From the NCBI GenBank assembly GCA_016211105.1, contig JACQSX010000045.1:35674-99673 (forward strand): a DNA stretch of 64,000 nucleotides. Direction: 5' to 3'. Positions 48,463-58,800 of this stretch are shown here, piece after piece. Numbering within the stretch: position 1 is the first letter of the stretch; every line of letters starts with the position of its first letter. Under the pieces are notes generated by a model. The model worked only from the letters and a program-made list of their open reading frames with translations, did not search any database and had not been told where the DNA came from. The stretch comes from Acidobacteriota bacterium (GTDB lineage Bacteria; Acidobacteriota; UBA6911; JACQSX01). Made by a program: the position numbers and the translations under genes.

Positions 48463-49809
48463 ATGGACAGCTTAGAGAACGAAAGACTGCAGCAACTCTT
48501 AGTTGAAGATCGCGGTCGCGCATTGGAAGTGATTCGGGACCTGCCGGTTCCCGAGGTCGCTGACATCATTCGCACTTTGCCCATCGAGCAAGCGGCGGAA
48601 GTGGTCAAGCAACTACCTCTCGAGCTCAGCGTGGAGGTGTTTGACGAACCGACATTGCGCCGGCGTCGGGAACTGGTGGAGCACCTGGATACCAACCAGG
48701 TAGCGGTGATCGCTGAGAGGATGTCACCCGACGAGCGGGCGGACTTCTTTGGGAATCTGAAGAAGGAGATGCGGGGACATTTGCTTCGGCATCTTTCGAA
48801 AGAAACCCAGGCGGAATTGTTGGAACTGCTGGCATACGCCCCAACGTCGGCCGGTGGCTTGATGACCACCGAATTTGTGGAAGTCTATCCGGACCAAACC
48901 GTGGAGCAAGCGCTGGCGCATATTCGGGAGGTGGCACAAAAAGTGGAAACCATTTACGCCGCCTACGTGATGGACCGCGCTACGGGGAAATTGATGGGGG
49001 TTGTGTCATTGCGCGATTTGCTGACCACCGAGAATACGCAGACGATCGGTGAGATTATGAATCCGGAGACGATCACGGTAGAGACGGATACCGATCAGGA
49101 GGAAGTGGCGCGCCTCATCGCTCGGTATAACTTTCTGGCGGTTCCGGTGGTGGACGCTACCCACCGTATTCTAGGGATTGTTACCGTAGACGACATTCTC
49201 GATGTTCTTTCAGAAGAAGGGAGTGAAGATTTTCAGAAGATATCGGGCATGCAACCTCTGGCGGATCCCTACTTTCGTGTGCATCCCCTGTCCATGGTGC
49301 GGAAGCGCGCCAGTTGGCTGGTCGGTATTTTCGTTGGGGAGTTATTCACTGGAACCGCCCTGAGGCACTATGACGCAGCGATCGCCGCCGCGCGCGCTCT
49401 GGTCTTTTTTGTTCCTCTCATCATCAGCTCGGGAGGCAACAGTGGCTCTCAATCAGCGACGCTGGTGGTGCGCGGATTGGCTACGGGCGAGATCGGTTTA
49501 CAGCATTGGCTGCGGATTTTGGGGCGGGAAATCCTGGTCGGGACAATGCTGGGGCTGATTTTGGGATCCGTTGGCCTCATTCGGGCATTGATGTGGGGGA
49601 ATGGTTTGCTTGTGGCCGTCTCCGTGGCGGCGACGCTGCTGGCGGTTGTCACCGCCGGCACGCTGGTGGGAGCGATGCTGCCCATCTTTTTCAAACGCAT
49701 CGGTTTTGATCCGGCGGTCTCGTCAACGCCGTTTATCGCCACCTTGGTGGACGTGACGGGCATTGTCATTTATTTCAGCATCGCTGAAAAGATCCTTCAT
49801 CTGTATTGA
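48463..49809 (+). CDS. mgtE: Magnesium transporter MgtE
   Basis: MgtE is a dimeric Mg2+ channel. The 448-residue product has the N domain (superhelical, with ERMSPDERADFFGNL) and the linker. Two CBS domains follow (MTTEFVEVYPDQTVEQAL and IMNPETITVETDTDQEEVARL). The five-helix pore starts near 280, with SSGGNSGSQSATLVVRGLATGEI in the pore-lining part. ATG 48463 is behind GGGGAAAAG. No M-box riboswitch was recognised in the upstream 178 bases, which are AT-rich. Confidence 0.94.
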   Translation: MDSLENERLQQLLVEDRGRALEVIRDLPVPEVADIIRTLPIEQAAEVVKQLPLELSVEVFDEPTLRRRRELVEHLDTNQVAVIAERMSPDERADFFGNLKKEMRGHLLRHLSKETQAELLELLAYAPTSAGGLMTTEFVEVYPDQTVEQALAHIREVAQKVETIYAAYVMDRATGKLMGVVSLRDLLTTENTQTIGEIMNPETITVETDTDQEEVARLIARYNFLAVPVVDATHRILGIVTVDDILDVLSEEGSEDFQKISGMQPLADPYFRVHPLSMVRKRASWLVGIFVGELFTGTALRHYDAAIAAARALVFFVPLIISSGGNSGSQSATLVVRGLATGEIGLQHWLRILGREILVGTMLGLILGSVGLIRALMWGNGLLVAVSVAATLLAVVTAGTLVGAMLPIFFKRIGFDPAVSSTPFIATLVDVTGIVIYFSIAEKILHLY

Positions 49810-49862
49810 ACCGAGATCGCCGTCAGGAGCCTGGATGATGGACGGGCAAAGCGCCCGGCATG

Positions 49863-50267
49863 TCACTGCCCCATTTTTACAATTTCACCGAACTCGCCCT
49901 TTGTAAGGGGCGATACGGCGATGCGTTGGATCCTGAGAAACGTCATCCCCGCCAGTTTCCTGTTTTCTTTGAGCGCCGTCAGCGGTACAGGATTTCTCAG
50001 CCGCTGAATCGGTTCGATGTCCACCACCACGAGTTTACCTTCCTTGTCCTCTGGATCCGGATAAGGGCCGAAAACCACCTTGGCGGCGCCAATCACCCGC
50101 TTATCCGGTGCGGTATGATAAACGAGCGTCGTATCCCCTTTTTTCATGGTTCGCATGTGCTTTTGCGCCACGCTTCCCACAATTCCATTCCAGACAGTCC
50201 TCTGGTCCTTCTCCAGATCATCGAAACTGTAAGATTTTGGATCGGCCAGCAGTAACCAGTAGTTCAT
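49863..50267 (-). CDS. EVE-domain (PUA-like) protein
   Basis: The 134-residue protein has an EVE domain: NYWLLLADPKSYSFDDLEK, VWNGIVGSVAQKHMRTMKKGDTTLVYHT and GAAKVVFGPYPDPEDKEGKLVVVDIEP. EVE domains bind modified bases such as 5-methylcytosine or modified RNA. ATG 50267 gives the standard family start. It overlaps the unknown gene upstream by up to 4 bases if the ATG at 50279 is used instead, so the two form an operon. Confidence 0.85.
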   Translation of the reverse strand: MNYWLLLADPKSYSFDDLEKDQRTVWNGIVGSVAQKHMRTMKKGDTTLVYHTAPDKRVIGAAKVVFGPYPDPEDKEGKLVVVDIEPIQRLRNPVPLTALKENRKLAGMTFLRIQRIAVSPLTKGEFGEIVKMGQ

Positions 50268-50275
50268 TTCGACCT

Positions 50276-50860
50276 TCATCCTTCATCTTCATCCTTCATA
50301 TTTCCAGGCCGGTAGATTTCGGCATAAATCCGTTGCAGTGGGGCAAAACAAAATTCATGGACCAGTTGCCGAAACATCACCGGATTTTTCTCCAGCAAGT
50401 GAAAGTGCTTGGGTTGTACCGAAAACAAGACGCGAATGACATCGGCACGCCCCTCTTGCGTGTCGCGCGATACCGTAGTTCCCCACTCAGGCTCAATTCG
50501 CAGGAAATCACCATAGCAGAGATCACGAAATGGTTCGTGAGTCCAAGGCTTTTGCAGGCTTTCTGTGTAGTAATAGGACGCGAGCCGCCGCACAAAATCG
50601 TGAATATCAAACTCTGCGACCTTATTATTCATACTCGTTTCGATGAAATAACTTCCGCTCACCGAAGGGAGCACCTTGAAACCGTAAGTCACATCCAGGA
50701 TGCCGGCTCGCGCCAATTTAAGTCGATGTCCTCGATCATCATGGTAGCTTTTGACTTGGGTGCCTGTGGCCTCCGCTCCGTCAGCGTAACGAAAGCGAAG
50801 AAATTCCGTCAGCTCATCCAGGGTGTGATCAATCGTGTGATAGACAGAATCGAAGCTCAA
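50276..50860 (-). CDS. Unknown conserved-looking protein, partner of the EVE gene
   Basis: The 194-residue soluble protein is not recognised. It contains repeated aromatic patches (VYHTIDHTLDELTEFLRFRYADG, YGFKVLPSVSGSYFIETSM, FDIHDFVRRLASYYYTES). No membrane segment or signal. It precedes the EVE gene with its stop touching the EVE start region. Confidence 0.55.
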   Translation of the reverse strand: MSFDSVYHTIDHTLDELTEFLRFRYADGAEATGTQVKSYHDDRGHRLKLARAGILDVTYGFKVLPSVSGSYFIETSMNNKVAEFDIHDFVRRLASYYYTESLQKPWTHEPFRDLCYGDFLRIEPEWGTTVSRDTQEGRADVIRVLFSVQPKHFHLLEKNPVMFRQLVHEFCFAPLQRIYAEIYRPGNMKDEDEG

Positions 50861-51124
50861 ATTCTTCTGGATTGTGTCACGTGGTGGCTGGCAGTGGCAA
50901 GGTTCGAGCGAAATAACGAGCCACTAGATCAGCCGCAAGGTTACGTAAATTCCAGGGCTTATCCTCTCGCCCTCCCACGGATTCTGCGTGTGTGCCCAAA
51001 TGTCCGCCGCCAGGCAATTCTCGCATGACAATTAAAGATAGCATACTATAGCGAAGCTTCAGAAGATTTACCTGTTGCGCATCTGCTGTTGTTCTCGCCA
51101 TATCCACCGGCTGGCGACTCGGGA

Positions 51125-51130
51125 TATAAT
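51125..51130 (+). promoter_or_regulatory. -10 element directly before a start codon (leaderless candidate)
   Basis: TATAAT ends seven bases before the ATG at 51138, which puts the expected transcript start at the codon itself. No ribosome binding site fits in the gap. Confidence 0.5.
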
Positions 51131-51137
51131 TCTATTC

Positions 51138-51437
51138 ATGGCTAGAAAGACCTTGAAGGTGGAATGTCCCTGCTGCCGAGCAACGCTTCAGATTGACGCT
51201 GCCAGCGGCAAGATTCTTTTTTCGGAGGAGCCGAAACAGCAGAAAAATTTTTCGTTTGACTCACAACTGGAGCAAATCCGCAAGCAGAAGGAACAAGCAG
51301 ACCACCTTTTCGACAAGGCATTCCGGGACGAAGCGGAACGGAGAAAATTGCTGGAGCGAAAGTTTGAAGAGGCTCAAAAGCGCGCGAGAGAGGAGAAAGA
51401 TGTGATTCCACCGCGCAAGCCACTCGACCTAGATTGA
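51138..51437 (+). CDS. Small zinc-ribbon and coiled-coil protein, possibly leaderless
   Basis: The 99-residue product has a CPCC motif (KVECPCCRATLQIDAASG) that fits half of a zinc ribbon, then a charged helix with coiled-coil character from about 45 to 90 and a Pro-rich end. No function is known to me. The ATG at 51138 sits seven bases after a perfect TATAAT, so the mRNA may have no leader. Confidence 0.7.
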   Translation: MARKTLKVECPCCRATLQIDAASGKILFSEEPKQQKNFSFDSQLEQIRKQKEQADHLFDKAFRDEAERRKLLERKFEEAQKRAREEKDVIPPRKPLDLD

Positions 51438-51572
51438 CAGCGGAACTCGGTGCTGGCCCGCAACTATCTTCGGGAAGATCCATCAAAAATATTGCGTGTA
51501 GTTGTACGATGTCAGCAATGGAGAGCGGCTTCCTTTGCTACAATGAATTTTGTTGAAAGTTGAGGAGTGCCT

Positions 51573-52442
51573 ATGAAAATAGAGGGGTCAGTGATGACTG
51601 GGCTGAGCATGCTCTTGGTGGTTCCGCTAATGCTTTCGTCGCTGATGGCGGATGCGATCTATTTTAAGGATGGCCGATCGGTCGATGGAACCTACCTGGG
51701 CGGAACCGCCCAGATGGTTCGATTCCGTGTGAGCGGACTGATCAGGACCTACCCGGTGAGCGAAATTCAGGATATCCAATTTGGAGCCGCGGAAGGTGCG
51801 TCGGATTCCGCTGTTGCATCGCCCACCCCGAGTCAACCCGCTCCCAGCCAGCCCTCTGCAACTCAACCGGCTCTAAACCGGTCGACCACGGGTTCCGCGC
51901 CAACTCCACTGCGTCGGGTGGCAGCGCGCGACGAATACGTAGTCGCTGCCGGAACGATGCTCCGCGTTCGGACAAACGAATTGATCGATTCGGAGAGGTC
52001 TCGCGTGGGAGACAACTTCAGCGCATCCATCGACCAGGACGTGATTGTGGATGGAGAGCTGCTTGCGGAACGCGGTTCGCCCGTCAAGTTGCGCATTGCG
52101 CAAATGGAGGAAGCAGGCGAGTTCAAAGGTCGTACGATTCTGGTCCTTGATCTTGTGGAGATGACAGTAGGAAATTCCATTTATGCAGTCAGCGCGACCC
52201 CCGTGGAGCAGAGTGGAGAATCACAAGGCAAACGCACCGGGGCGATGGTCGGCGGAGGAGCAGCTTTGGGGGCTATCATCGGCGCTATTGCTGGCGGTGG
52301 CAAGGGAGCCGCTATTGGTGCGGCCGTCGGGGGCGCAAGCGGTGCGGGTGTCCAGGTGTTGACTAGGGGAGAGAAATTGAAGATCCCCGCGGAAACCGTA
52401 TTGGAATTCAACCTGCAAAAAGACTTGTTCTTGCGTCGCTGA
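51573..52442 (+). CDS. Exported protein with glycine-zipper segment
   Basis: The 289-residue protein has a signal peptide ([16 protein letters not shown]), then a short beta-rich domain ([23 protein letters not shown]). A Ser/Pro/Thr-rich linker (75-115), a second beta domain, and a Gly-zipper segment ([36 protein letters not shown]) follow. The latter suggests membrane or envelope association. ATG 51573 is preceded by GAGGAG. The family pattern is common in Acidobacteria but without function. Confidence 0.7.
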   Translation: MKIEGSVMTGLSMLLVVPLMLSSLMADAIYFKDGRSVDGTYLGGTAQMVRFRVSGLIRTYPVSEIQDIQFGAAEGASDSAVASPTPSQPAPSQPSATQPALNRSTTGSAPTPLRRVAARDEYVVAAGTMLRVRTNELIDSERSRVGDNFSASIDQDVIVDGELLAERGSPVKLRIAQMEEAGEFKGRTILVLDLVEMTVGNSIYAVSATPVEQSGESQGKRTGAMVGGGAALGAIIGAIAGGGKGAAIGAAVGGASGAGVQVLTRGEKLKIPAETVLEFNLQKDLFLRR

Positions 52443-52752
52443 CGAACCAATTCGCGTGTTAAGTACGAAAAAGGGGTCCTGTAGGGCGATTTTGGCGGCT
52501 AGCAGGACCTAGCACAGATCATAGGGGCGATGTGTGCTGACGGGGGATGTTCGACGGGATCTCTAGCGGTCGACGGCCATCCGATCCGCTAATTTCTTCA
52601 CTCCATTCCTCCTCCTTCCAGTCCGTCTTCTTCAAGAATATTTGCAATGTTCCAAAACAGACTTGGCAGCTTGCGAGTAATGGAACTGGGTACCCAACTT
52701 ATAGTAATCTCAACATTTTCGGGCGCCCCCTCTTGCTTGGAGACATGCCGAT
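52443..52752. other. Intergenic interval before the epimerase gene
   Basis: No gene is recognised. GGTCCTG (52475-52481) and CAGGACC (52503-52509) form a perfect 7-bp inverted repeat shortly after the preceding stop, which may end that transcript, although no T-run follows. Confidence 0.4.
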
Positions 52753-53661
52753 ATGGAAATTGCAGTTTCAGGTTCAACCGGGTTGATTGGAAGTGAGTTG
52801 GTGAGGATTTTGAGGGCCAAGGGGCACAAAGTGCGCCGTCTTGTGCGGTCGGAAAACGAGCTTGGTACGGAAAACATTCTGTGGCATACACGCCAAGGAA
52901 TCCGTGATCTTCACCGGCTGGAAGGAATTGATGCCGTGGTGAACCTCGCGGGAGCATCCATTGCAGCCGGTCGGTGGACTGCCCGTAGGGAAAAGGGAAT
53001 TTACGAGAGCCGCGTCGAGGGAACCCGCCTGCTTGTGGATCGAATCGGACGATTGCAGAAAAGACCAGGAGTGTTTGTCAGTGCCTCTGCCATTGGCTAT
53101 TACGGCGACCGCGGCGATGAGTTGCTGGATGAAACCAGCAGTCCGGGCGAGGGTTTTCTGTCTGAGTTGGCACAGGCATGGGAATCAGAAGCATCGCGGG
53201 CTCGAGACAAGGGCATGCGCCTGGTCTGTACTCGTTTTGGAATCGTTCTGGCCCGAAGCGGAGGCGCGCTTGCGAAGATGCTTCCAGTTTTCAGGCTTGG
53301 CTTGGGCGGCAAATTGGGAGGCGGGAAGCAATGGATGTCGTGGATCGCATTGTCTGATCTGGTGCAGGCAATTGTGCACGTCTTGGAAAAGGCTGAGCTG
53401 CAAGGGCCGGTCAATGTCGTGGCCCCCGCGCCCGTGCAAATGGAGCTATTTAGTAAAGTATTGGGTAAGGTACTCAGGCGACCTGTTCTGCTCCCCGTCC
53501 CTGGCGTGGCCCTCAAGATATTGATGGGACAAATGGCGAACGAACTGCTGTTATCAAGCCAAAGAGTGATGCCGAGAGAGTTAGAGCGAACCGGATTTCA
53601 GTTTACACATCCAGAGCTCGAAGGAGCCTTGAGCGAAATCCTGAAACCGCCAGCGTATTAA
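52753..53661 (+). CDS. TIGR01777-type NAD-dependent epimerase (YfcH-like)
   Basis: The 302-residue SDR protein has the Rossmann motif AVSGSTGLIGSELVRIL at the N-terminus, then AVVNLAGASIAAGRWTARR and VSASAIGYYGDRGDELLDE, the family hallmarks. FGIVLARSGGALAKMLPVF and WMSWIALSDLVQAIVHVL come from the C-terminal domain. The substrate is unknown in all members known to me. Confidence 0.92.
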   Translation: MEIAVSGSTGLIGSELVRILRAKGHKVRRLVRSENELGTENILWHTRQGIRDLHRLEGIDAVVNLAGASIAAGRWTARREKGIYESRVEGTRLLVDRIGRLQKRPGVFVSASAIGYYGDRGDELLDETSSPGEGFLSELAQAWESEASRARDKGMRLVCTRFGIVLARSGGALAKMLPVFRLGLGGKLGGGKQWMSWIALSDLVQAIVHVLEKAELQGPVNVVAPAPVQMELFSKVLGKVLRRPVLLPVPGVALKILMGQMANELLLSSQRVMPRELERTGFQFTHPELEGALSEILKPPAY

Positions 53662-53924
53662 TTGTAGATTGGGTATCTACCAGAGTTGAATGGGACAGCC
53701 GGCATTCGAACGAGGCTATAACGAGATTGGAACTGAGGCCCAGGTTGAACGTCTACCTTGGAAATTCAAGCGCGCAATCCCCTGCCGCAAGAGCCAGAAC
53801 TTAACGGTCTGATTCCAGTTCGAGACCTGCTTCCTTTTTTTGAACCCTTGCGATGGGTACTGGCAACCTGCTAACTTGTAGCCTGTAGGTTACCAATCTG
53901 AAACTTTCTAGGGAGGGTAAAATC

Positions 53925-54353
53925 GTGCCATATCCAGAATTGATGGTAGAGCCGATGCGCGAAGAATTGGCGCGAGTCGGCGTGAAAGAGCTTCGAACGG
54001 CAGAGGAAGTAGAAGCCCTGATGAATGAGGTCCGCGGCAAGACCGTGATGATTGTGGTTAATTCCGTGTGTGGATGCGCCGCCGGCAAAGCGCGTCCTGG
54101 CATCATCCAGGCCTTGCAACATCTGGTCAAGCCGGATATCGTCGCTACCGTTTTCGCGGGGCAAGACTTGGAAGCCACCGCGCGGGCTCGCTCTTATTTT
54201 TCCGAATACCCGCCTTCTTCGCCGTCGGTGGCGTTATGGAAGGATGGCAAGGCGGTTTTCATGTTGCAGCGTTTCCAGATTGAGGGCAGGGAAGCACCCG
54301 AAATTGCGCAGATTCTCACCGCAGCATTCGATCGATACTGCGCAAAAAACTGA
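53925..54353 (+). CDS. Bacilliredoxin-like BrxA/BrxB family protein
   Basis: The 142-residue thioredoxin-fold protein has the CGC active site (C49, C51 in VNSVCGCAAGKARPG) and the AGQDLEATARARSYF and PPSSPSVALWKDG motifs of the BrxA/BrxB group. In Bacillus these remove bacillithiol from proteins. Whether this organism makes bacillithiol is not shown. The GTG start follows GGGAGGG. Confidence 0.9.
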   Translation: MPYPELMVEPMREELARVGVKELRTAEEVEALMNEVRGKTVMIVVNSVCGCAAGKARPGIIQALQHLVKPDIVATVFAGQDLEATARARSYFSEYPPSSPSVALWKDGKAVFMLQRFQIEGREAPEIAQILTAAFDRYCAKN

Positions 54354-54486
54354 CGTCTGGATTCCGATTGCGGGCATAGGAAACCGAGGCTTTTGGGGTT
54401 AGAGGACCAGAGACGAACTTTCACGATTCCTTTTTTCGGAGCGACTGGCATGCTGCGTCGGGATCTTTTGGTTTCGCGGCGGACAA

Positions 54487-54566
54487 TTGCGCGAAGGGAC
54501 AGAGGTGCTTGGAGAGGAGAGCATGTGGCCTGAACTGGATGCTCATCTCTGTCCGGGTTCGCGCAA
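54487..54566. repeat. Long imperfect inverted repeat before tRNA-Asn
   Basis: TTGCGCGAAGGGACAGAGGTG (54487-54507) is complementary to CATCTCTGTCCGGGTTCGCGCAA (54544-54566) except for a two-base bulge and one mismatch, with a loop of about 36 bases. It could be a structured RNA, a terminator-like stem or an insertion remnant. Confidence 0.5.
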
Positions 54567-54576
54567 CTGAAAGCGG

Positions 54577-54606
54577 TTGACGGAAGGGGTGCCGGCAGGG
54601 TAAAAC
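54577..54606 (+). promoter_or_regulatory. Promoter of tRNA-Asn
   Basis: TTGACG at 54577-54582 and TAAAAC at 54601-54606 are 18 bases apart. The start would be about 10 bases before the tRNA. Confidence 0.5.
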
Positions 54607-54622
54607 GTTTTTCGGCCACCAC

Positions 54623-54697
54623 TCCTGAGTAGCTCAATGGCAGAGCATCCGGCTGTTAACCGGAGGGTTGTAGGTTCGAGTCCTACCTCAGGAGCCA
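54623..54697 (+). tRNA. tRNA-Asn (GTT)
   Basis: The acceptor stem TCCTGAG/CTCAGGA is perfectly paired. The anticodon loop CTGTTAACC gives GTT, and the T loop GGTTCGAGTCC is standard. CCA is encoded at 54695-54697. Confidence 0.97.
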
Positions 54698-55238
54698 ACC
54701 ATATTATTATCAATACGCTACAGTTTGCTGCTTTTCTCTGGACGACCTGCGACCATCCGGGTGGTTCTACTATTGCTTGTTGTTGGGCCCGGGAACCTTC
54801 AAGTCTATTGTTCCGGAAGGACGCGGGTACGCGACTGGTATTTCGCACCCAACATCGAGCCCAGAACTCGGCGCAACCTGTGGAAAACGTTGGCGGATCT
54901 GGTACTGTCGGGTGCAGGAGTGTTCAGACAACTCCCGCTTAGGGATCCTGAAAGGTTTCGGTCAGGCAGTTCAACGCTCCATTGCGGTCCGCTCGAAAGC
55001 CCTTCCCATTATGCGTTGCCCTTTTTTTGCCCTTTCTCGTGTGGCAGTCGCATCTTGTTGCGATGTCATTGGGCTGTGGTCAATGATGTAGCACCGGTCG
55101 GAAAACTCCCGGGAGCAATAGCGATCATGCGCTCAACCCCGACTTATCGAGCGATGGATCGAAACTTCCCGCAATTGAACGACTCTTCGACGGTACAATA
55201 GGAGCTCGATCTTTCGCCGTGTGCCGGTCTGGTTTGAT
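54698..55238. other. Gene-poor interval between tRNA-Asn and the DUF433 gene
   Basis: Open frames exist here on the plus strand (for example 54725-55201) but none has a ribosome binding site or a recognisable motif. No structured element stood out. Confidence 0.4.
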
Positions 55239-55490
55239 ATGAACGAAAAAAAGTTACTCGAACGGATCACCGTGAACCCGAAAATCTTCGGTGGCAAGCC
55301 AATCATCCGGGGACGCCGGCTGGCCGTGGAACACGTTCTCGCAATGCTGGCAGCCGGAGATTCGCCGGAAGGGATCCTGCAGGGCTATCCCTGGCTGGAA
55401 CGCGAAGACATCCAGGCTTGTCTGGTTTATGCGCGTCGTCTGGTCGGCCATGAACGTATTGAACCCCTTCCGATCGAGACCGGTTCTTGA
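55239..55490 (+). CDS. DUF433 family protein (antitoxin-like)
   Basis: The 83-residue protein has the DUF433 pattern: RITVNPKIFGGKPIIRGRRL, then VLAMLAAGDSPEGILQGYPWLEREDIQACLVYA. Such proteins are the antitoxin-like half of a toxin-antitoxin pair with DUF5615 (PIN-like) proteins. A truncated partner overlaps its stop. ATG 55239 gives the canonical N-terminus. Confidence 0.88.
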   Translation: MNEKKLLERITVNPKIFGGKPIIRGRRLAVEHVLAMLAAGDSPEGILQGYPWLEREDIQACLVYARRLVGHERIEPLPIETGS

Positions 55491-55657
55491 GAATCTTATT
55501 GGACGCCTGCGTTTGGGGCGGGGCCTTGGAAACTCTCAAGGCCGCCGGACATGATGTCGTCTGGGCCGGAGACTGGAGGGGAGATCCTGGCGATGATGAA
55601 ATCCTTCAACGCACCCACCTCTGTTCTTCGAACCCTGTTGACTTTCCTACTATCTAA
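55487..55657 (+). pseudogene. Truncated DUF5615-type (PIN-like) toxin
   Basis: The 56-residue frame starts at a TTG overlapping the DUF433 stop (TTGA). It reads RILLDACVWGGALETLKAAG and HDVVWAGDWRGDPGDDEILQ, the start of a DUF5615 PIN-like protein. The second half with the VTxDxDF motif is missing and an unrelated tail ends at 55655-55657. It is a broken toxin gene. Confidence 0.65.
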
Positions 55658-55842
55658 AATCATAGCTCGTTGAAGAAAACTTCATCAGTGATATTCCACC
55701 CTGCGAGGCTTAATCCAGACATTGACGCTGCAGTAAGCGCACTGGGACGGGAGCTAAAGATTCCTCGAATTTCGGGCCTCCCGCTTGTCGAAGGAATCCT
55801 GATGAACGACGACATGGATCCGAAGCACCATGATTTTAAGAA

Positions 55843-58800
55843 TCACTTTAGTCCAGTGTCGATAGGTCGAAACGCTTGCGCCGGCGAGATATCCCTTGGA
55901 GAGGATGATCCACGGCGCTTATCGCGTACTGAGTCTATTCTCACCTCAACCGAGTGTTCCTGACGATCGTCAACCAGGGGAATGGCTCTATCGTCTTGTT
56001 CAAGGTTATCCACGGTCACACTTGTCTCACCACCCCCCGAGCGCATGTTGAGAACGGCGATGTGATAAACAGTCTCTCGATATCGATAGTGCACTTTGAA
56101 CGCGTTCCAATCCGCAGGAAGACACGGAGCAAAACGTAGTTTGTCCACTTCAAGTCTCAGCCCCAGAAGTGATTCCACGATAAGCCGGTACATCCAGCCG
56201 GCTGAGCCCGTGTACCATGTCCACCCGCCGCGACCGATGTGGGGCGAGAGCGCATATATGTCGGCCGCAACGACGTACGGTTCTACTTTGTAGGTTGCAA
56301 TTTCCTCCGGAGATTTCCCATGGTTCACTGGGTTGACCATCGCCAGCAGTTCCCATGCCCGCCGGCTGTCGCCCAATTCAGCGAATGCCATTGCCGCCCA
56401 AATCGCGGCATGGTTGTACTGCCCTCCATTCTCTCTCACCCCTGGGACATACCCTTTTATATAGCCGGGATTCAAATTTGACTTATCGAACGGCGGGTCC
56501 AAAAGCTGGACCAGCGCACGATCCCTGTGAACCAGGCGCCGGTCGAGCGCTTCCATTGCCATCCGTGAGCGCTGTGCACCCCCTGCTCCGGACAGAACAG
56601 ACCAGCTCTGTGCAATTGAATCAATCTGGCATTCCGGGTTGTCTGCGGAGCCAAGCGGTGAGCCGTCGTCAAAGTAAGCACGGCGGTACCACTCGCCATC
56701 CCAACCATGCTGTTTGATATTCCGGCGCACTTCGGCCGCCTCCATCTGACATCGTTCGGCGAAAGATTCATCGCCACGCATTCGTGCAACTTCAGTGAAC
56801 TGCATTAGCACGTCATAAAGAAAGAATCCCACCCAGACGCTTTCGCCGTTGCCTTGTTCGCCCACCACATTCATGCCATCGTTCCAGTCACCGGAGCCCA
56901 TAAGCGGCAAACCGTGTTCGCCAAATCTGAGGCCCCTAGCGATGGCTCGCACACAGTGATCATACAAAGTGGCCGATTCTTCGGACCGGCTAGGAAGGCT
57001 GTAATAGGAGTTCTCCTCCAAGTTTATCGGCCGGCCTGAGATGAACGGGATCGATTCATCCAACACCCCGGTGTCCCCAGTGGTCAGAACGTAGCGACAG
57101 ACCGCCAGCGGCAACCAGAGGTAGTCGTCCGAACAGTGCGTTCGCACGCCTCGACCCGATGGGGGATGCCACCAATGCTGGACATCTCCCTCCTGGAACT
57201 GACGGGCCGCACAGAGGAGTAGATGCTCGCGCACGAGGTGCGGCTCGGCATGGATGAGCGCCATCACGTCCTGCAACTGGTCGCGGAAACCGAAGGCGCC
57301 CCCTGACTGATAATGTCCGCTCCGAGCCCAAAGACGGCAGGCCAGAGTTTGGTATAAGAGCCAGCCATTGGTCAGGACGTTGAGGGAGGGGTCGGGTGTT
57401 TGGACCTGCACGGCGCCGAGAGTGTGCTTCCAATAATGCCACACAGTTTCGAGTGCGGCAAGCGCCGCAGCAGGCCCGCGGAAACGATGCACCAGCTTGC
57501 CGGCATCATCGGCGTCTCTCCCTATGCCGAGTGTGAAGATGATCTCGCGCTCTTGCCCCGCAGCCAGGTCGAAGGCGACTTGAATCGCGGCGCAGGGATC
57601 CAGGGCAGCCCCCACTCTCCCAGAGAGTTGGGCGTGGGTCATGGCGGCTGGACTCGCAAGCCTGCCGTTGCGACCCAAAAACTCGGTCCGGTCACAGCTC
57701 ACCGTCCGGTTCGCATCGTCCACGTCAAAAAAAGCAATTCGTTCGGCGAACTCCGCATGGTATGGATTCCGTGCGAAAAGGGCGCCGCTGCCAGGATCGA
57801 TTTCGGTCGTCACGTGCATGATCGATTTCGGCCGGAGATCTCCCAGAACCCATTCCAGGTAGCCGGTGGCGGAGAGTCGCCGCGCCCGGCCTGACTCATT
57901 TCGTACCTTGAGCGCCATGAACTTGACGGGTGCGTCCAGGGCCACGTAAACAGATAATTCCGAGCTGATGCCGTGCTCAGTGTGCTCAAAGACACTGTAA
58001 CCGAATCCATGCCGGCTGACGTAGGGCGCCGCTCCGCGACTGGGCATCGGCGTCGGTGACCAGAAGCAGCCGCTCTCTTCGTCACGTACATAAAAGGCTT
58101 CGCCGCTCGAATCGCTTACGGCGTCGTTGCTCCAGGGAGTGAGGCGGAACTCGTGGGCATTTTCGCTCCAGGTGTAGGCAGAGCCACTCTCCGAGATGAC
58201 GCTTCCGAAGTCCGAGTTCGCCAGCACATTCACCCACGGCGCCGGCGTCACGCATCCCGCCTCGGTCGCAATTACGTACTCGCGTCCGTCGGGCGTGAAT
58301 CCGCCCAGACCATTGAAGAAAATCAGATCGCGGCGCTGGAGATCGGCGGACGTCGGGACTTCGGTGCGACGCCGTCGGGTCGACGTGACAAGAGGGGCCG
58401 GCGTCTCCCCGGGGACACGACAATTGATCTGATCTGCGAGAGATCCCCGGGTGTCGGTAATGATGGCACGCGCAACCGTTTGCAGCAGAATGCGGTCTTC
58501 GTTTGATATCTGCTCTGCAGGTCTTACAAAGATTCCGCCCGGTCGATCTGTCACGTTGACTTCGATGCCTGCGGCAATCAATCCCATGATCTGTTCCTGG
58601 AGCAGTTGCCGGTAGCCTGCGTGATCCTCATTCCAGATCACCAAGTCCACTACCAGTCCTTTCAAGCGCCAGTACGCGTGAGCTTGAACGAGTTGGCGGA
58701 CCAGATCGATATTGGTCGCGTCCCCGATCTGCAGGAGCACAATCGGCAAATCGCCGGAAATAGCGTAGCCCCACAGGCCGGATTGCCCGCGGCGGTTCCG

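Noticed and set aside
50877..51107. 76-residue minus-strand frame before the unknown gene at 50860
   Set aside because: Low-complexity composition, no ribosome binding site and no conserved-looking motif.
55670..55963. 97-residue plus-strand frame starting with TTG
   Set aside because: It runs over the 3' end of the glucan synthase and has no ribosome binding site or recognisable motif.
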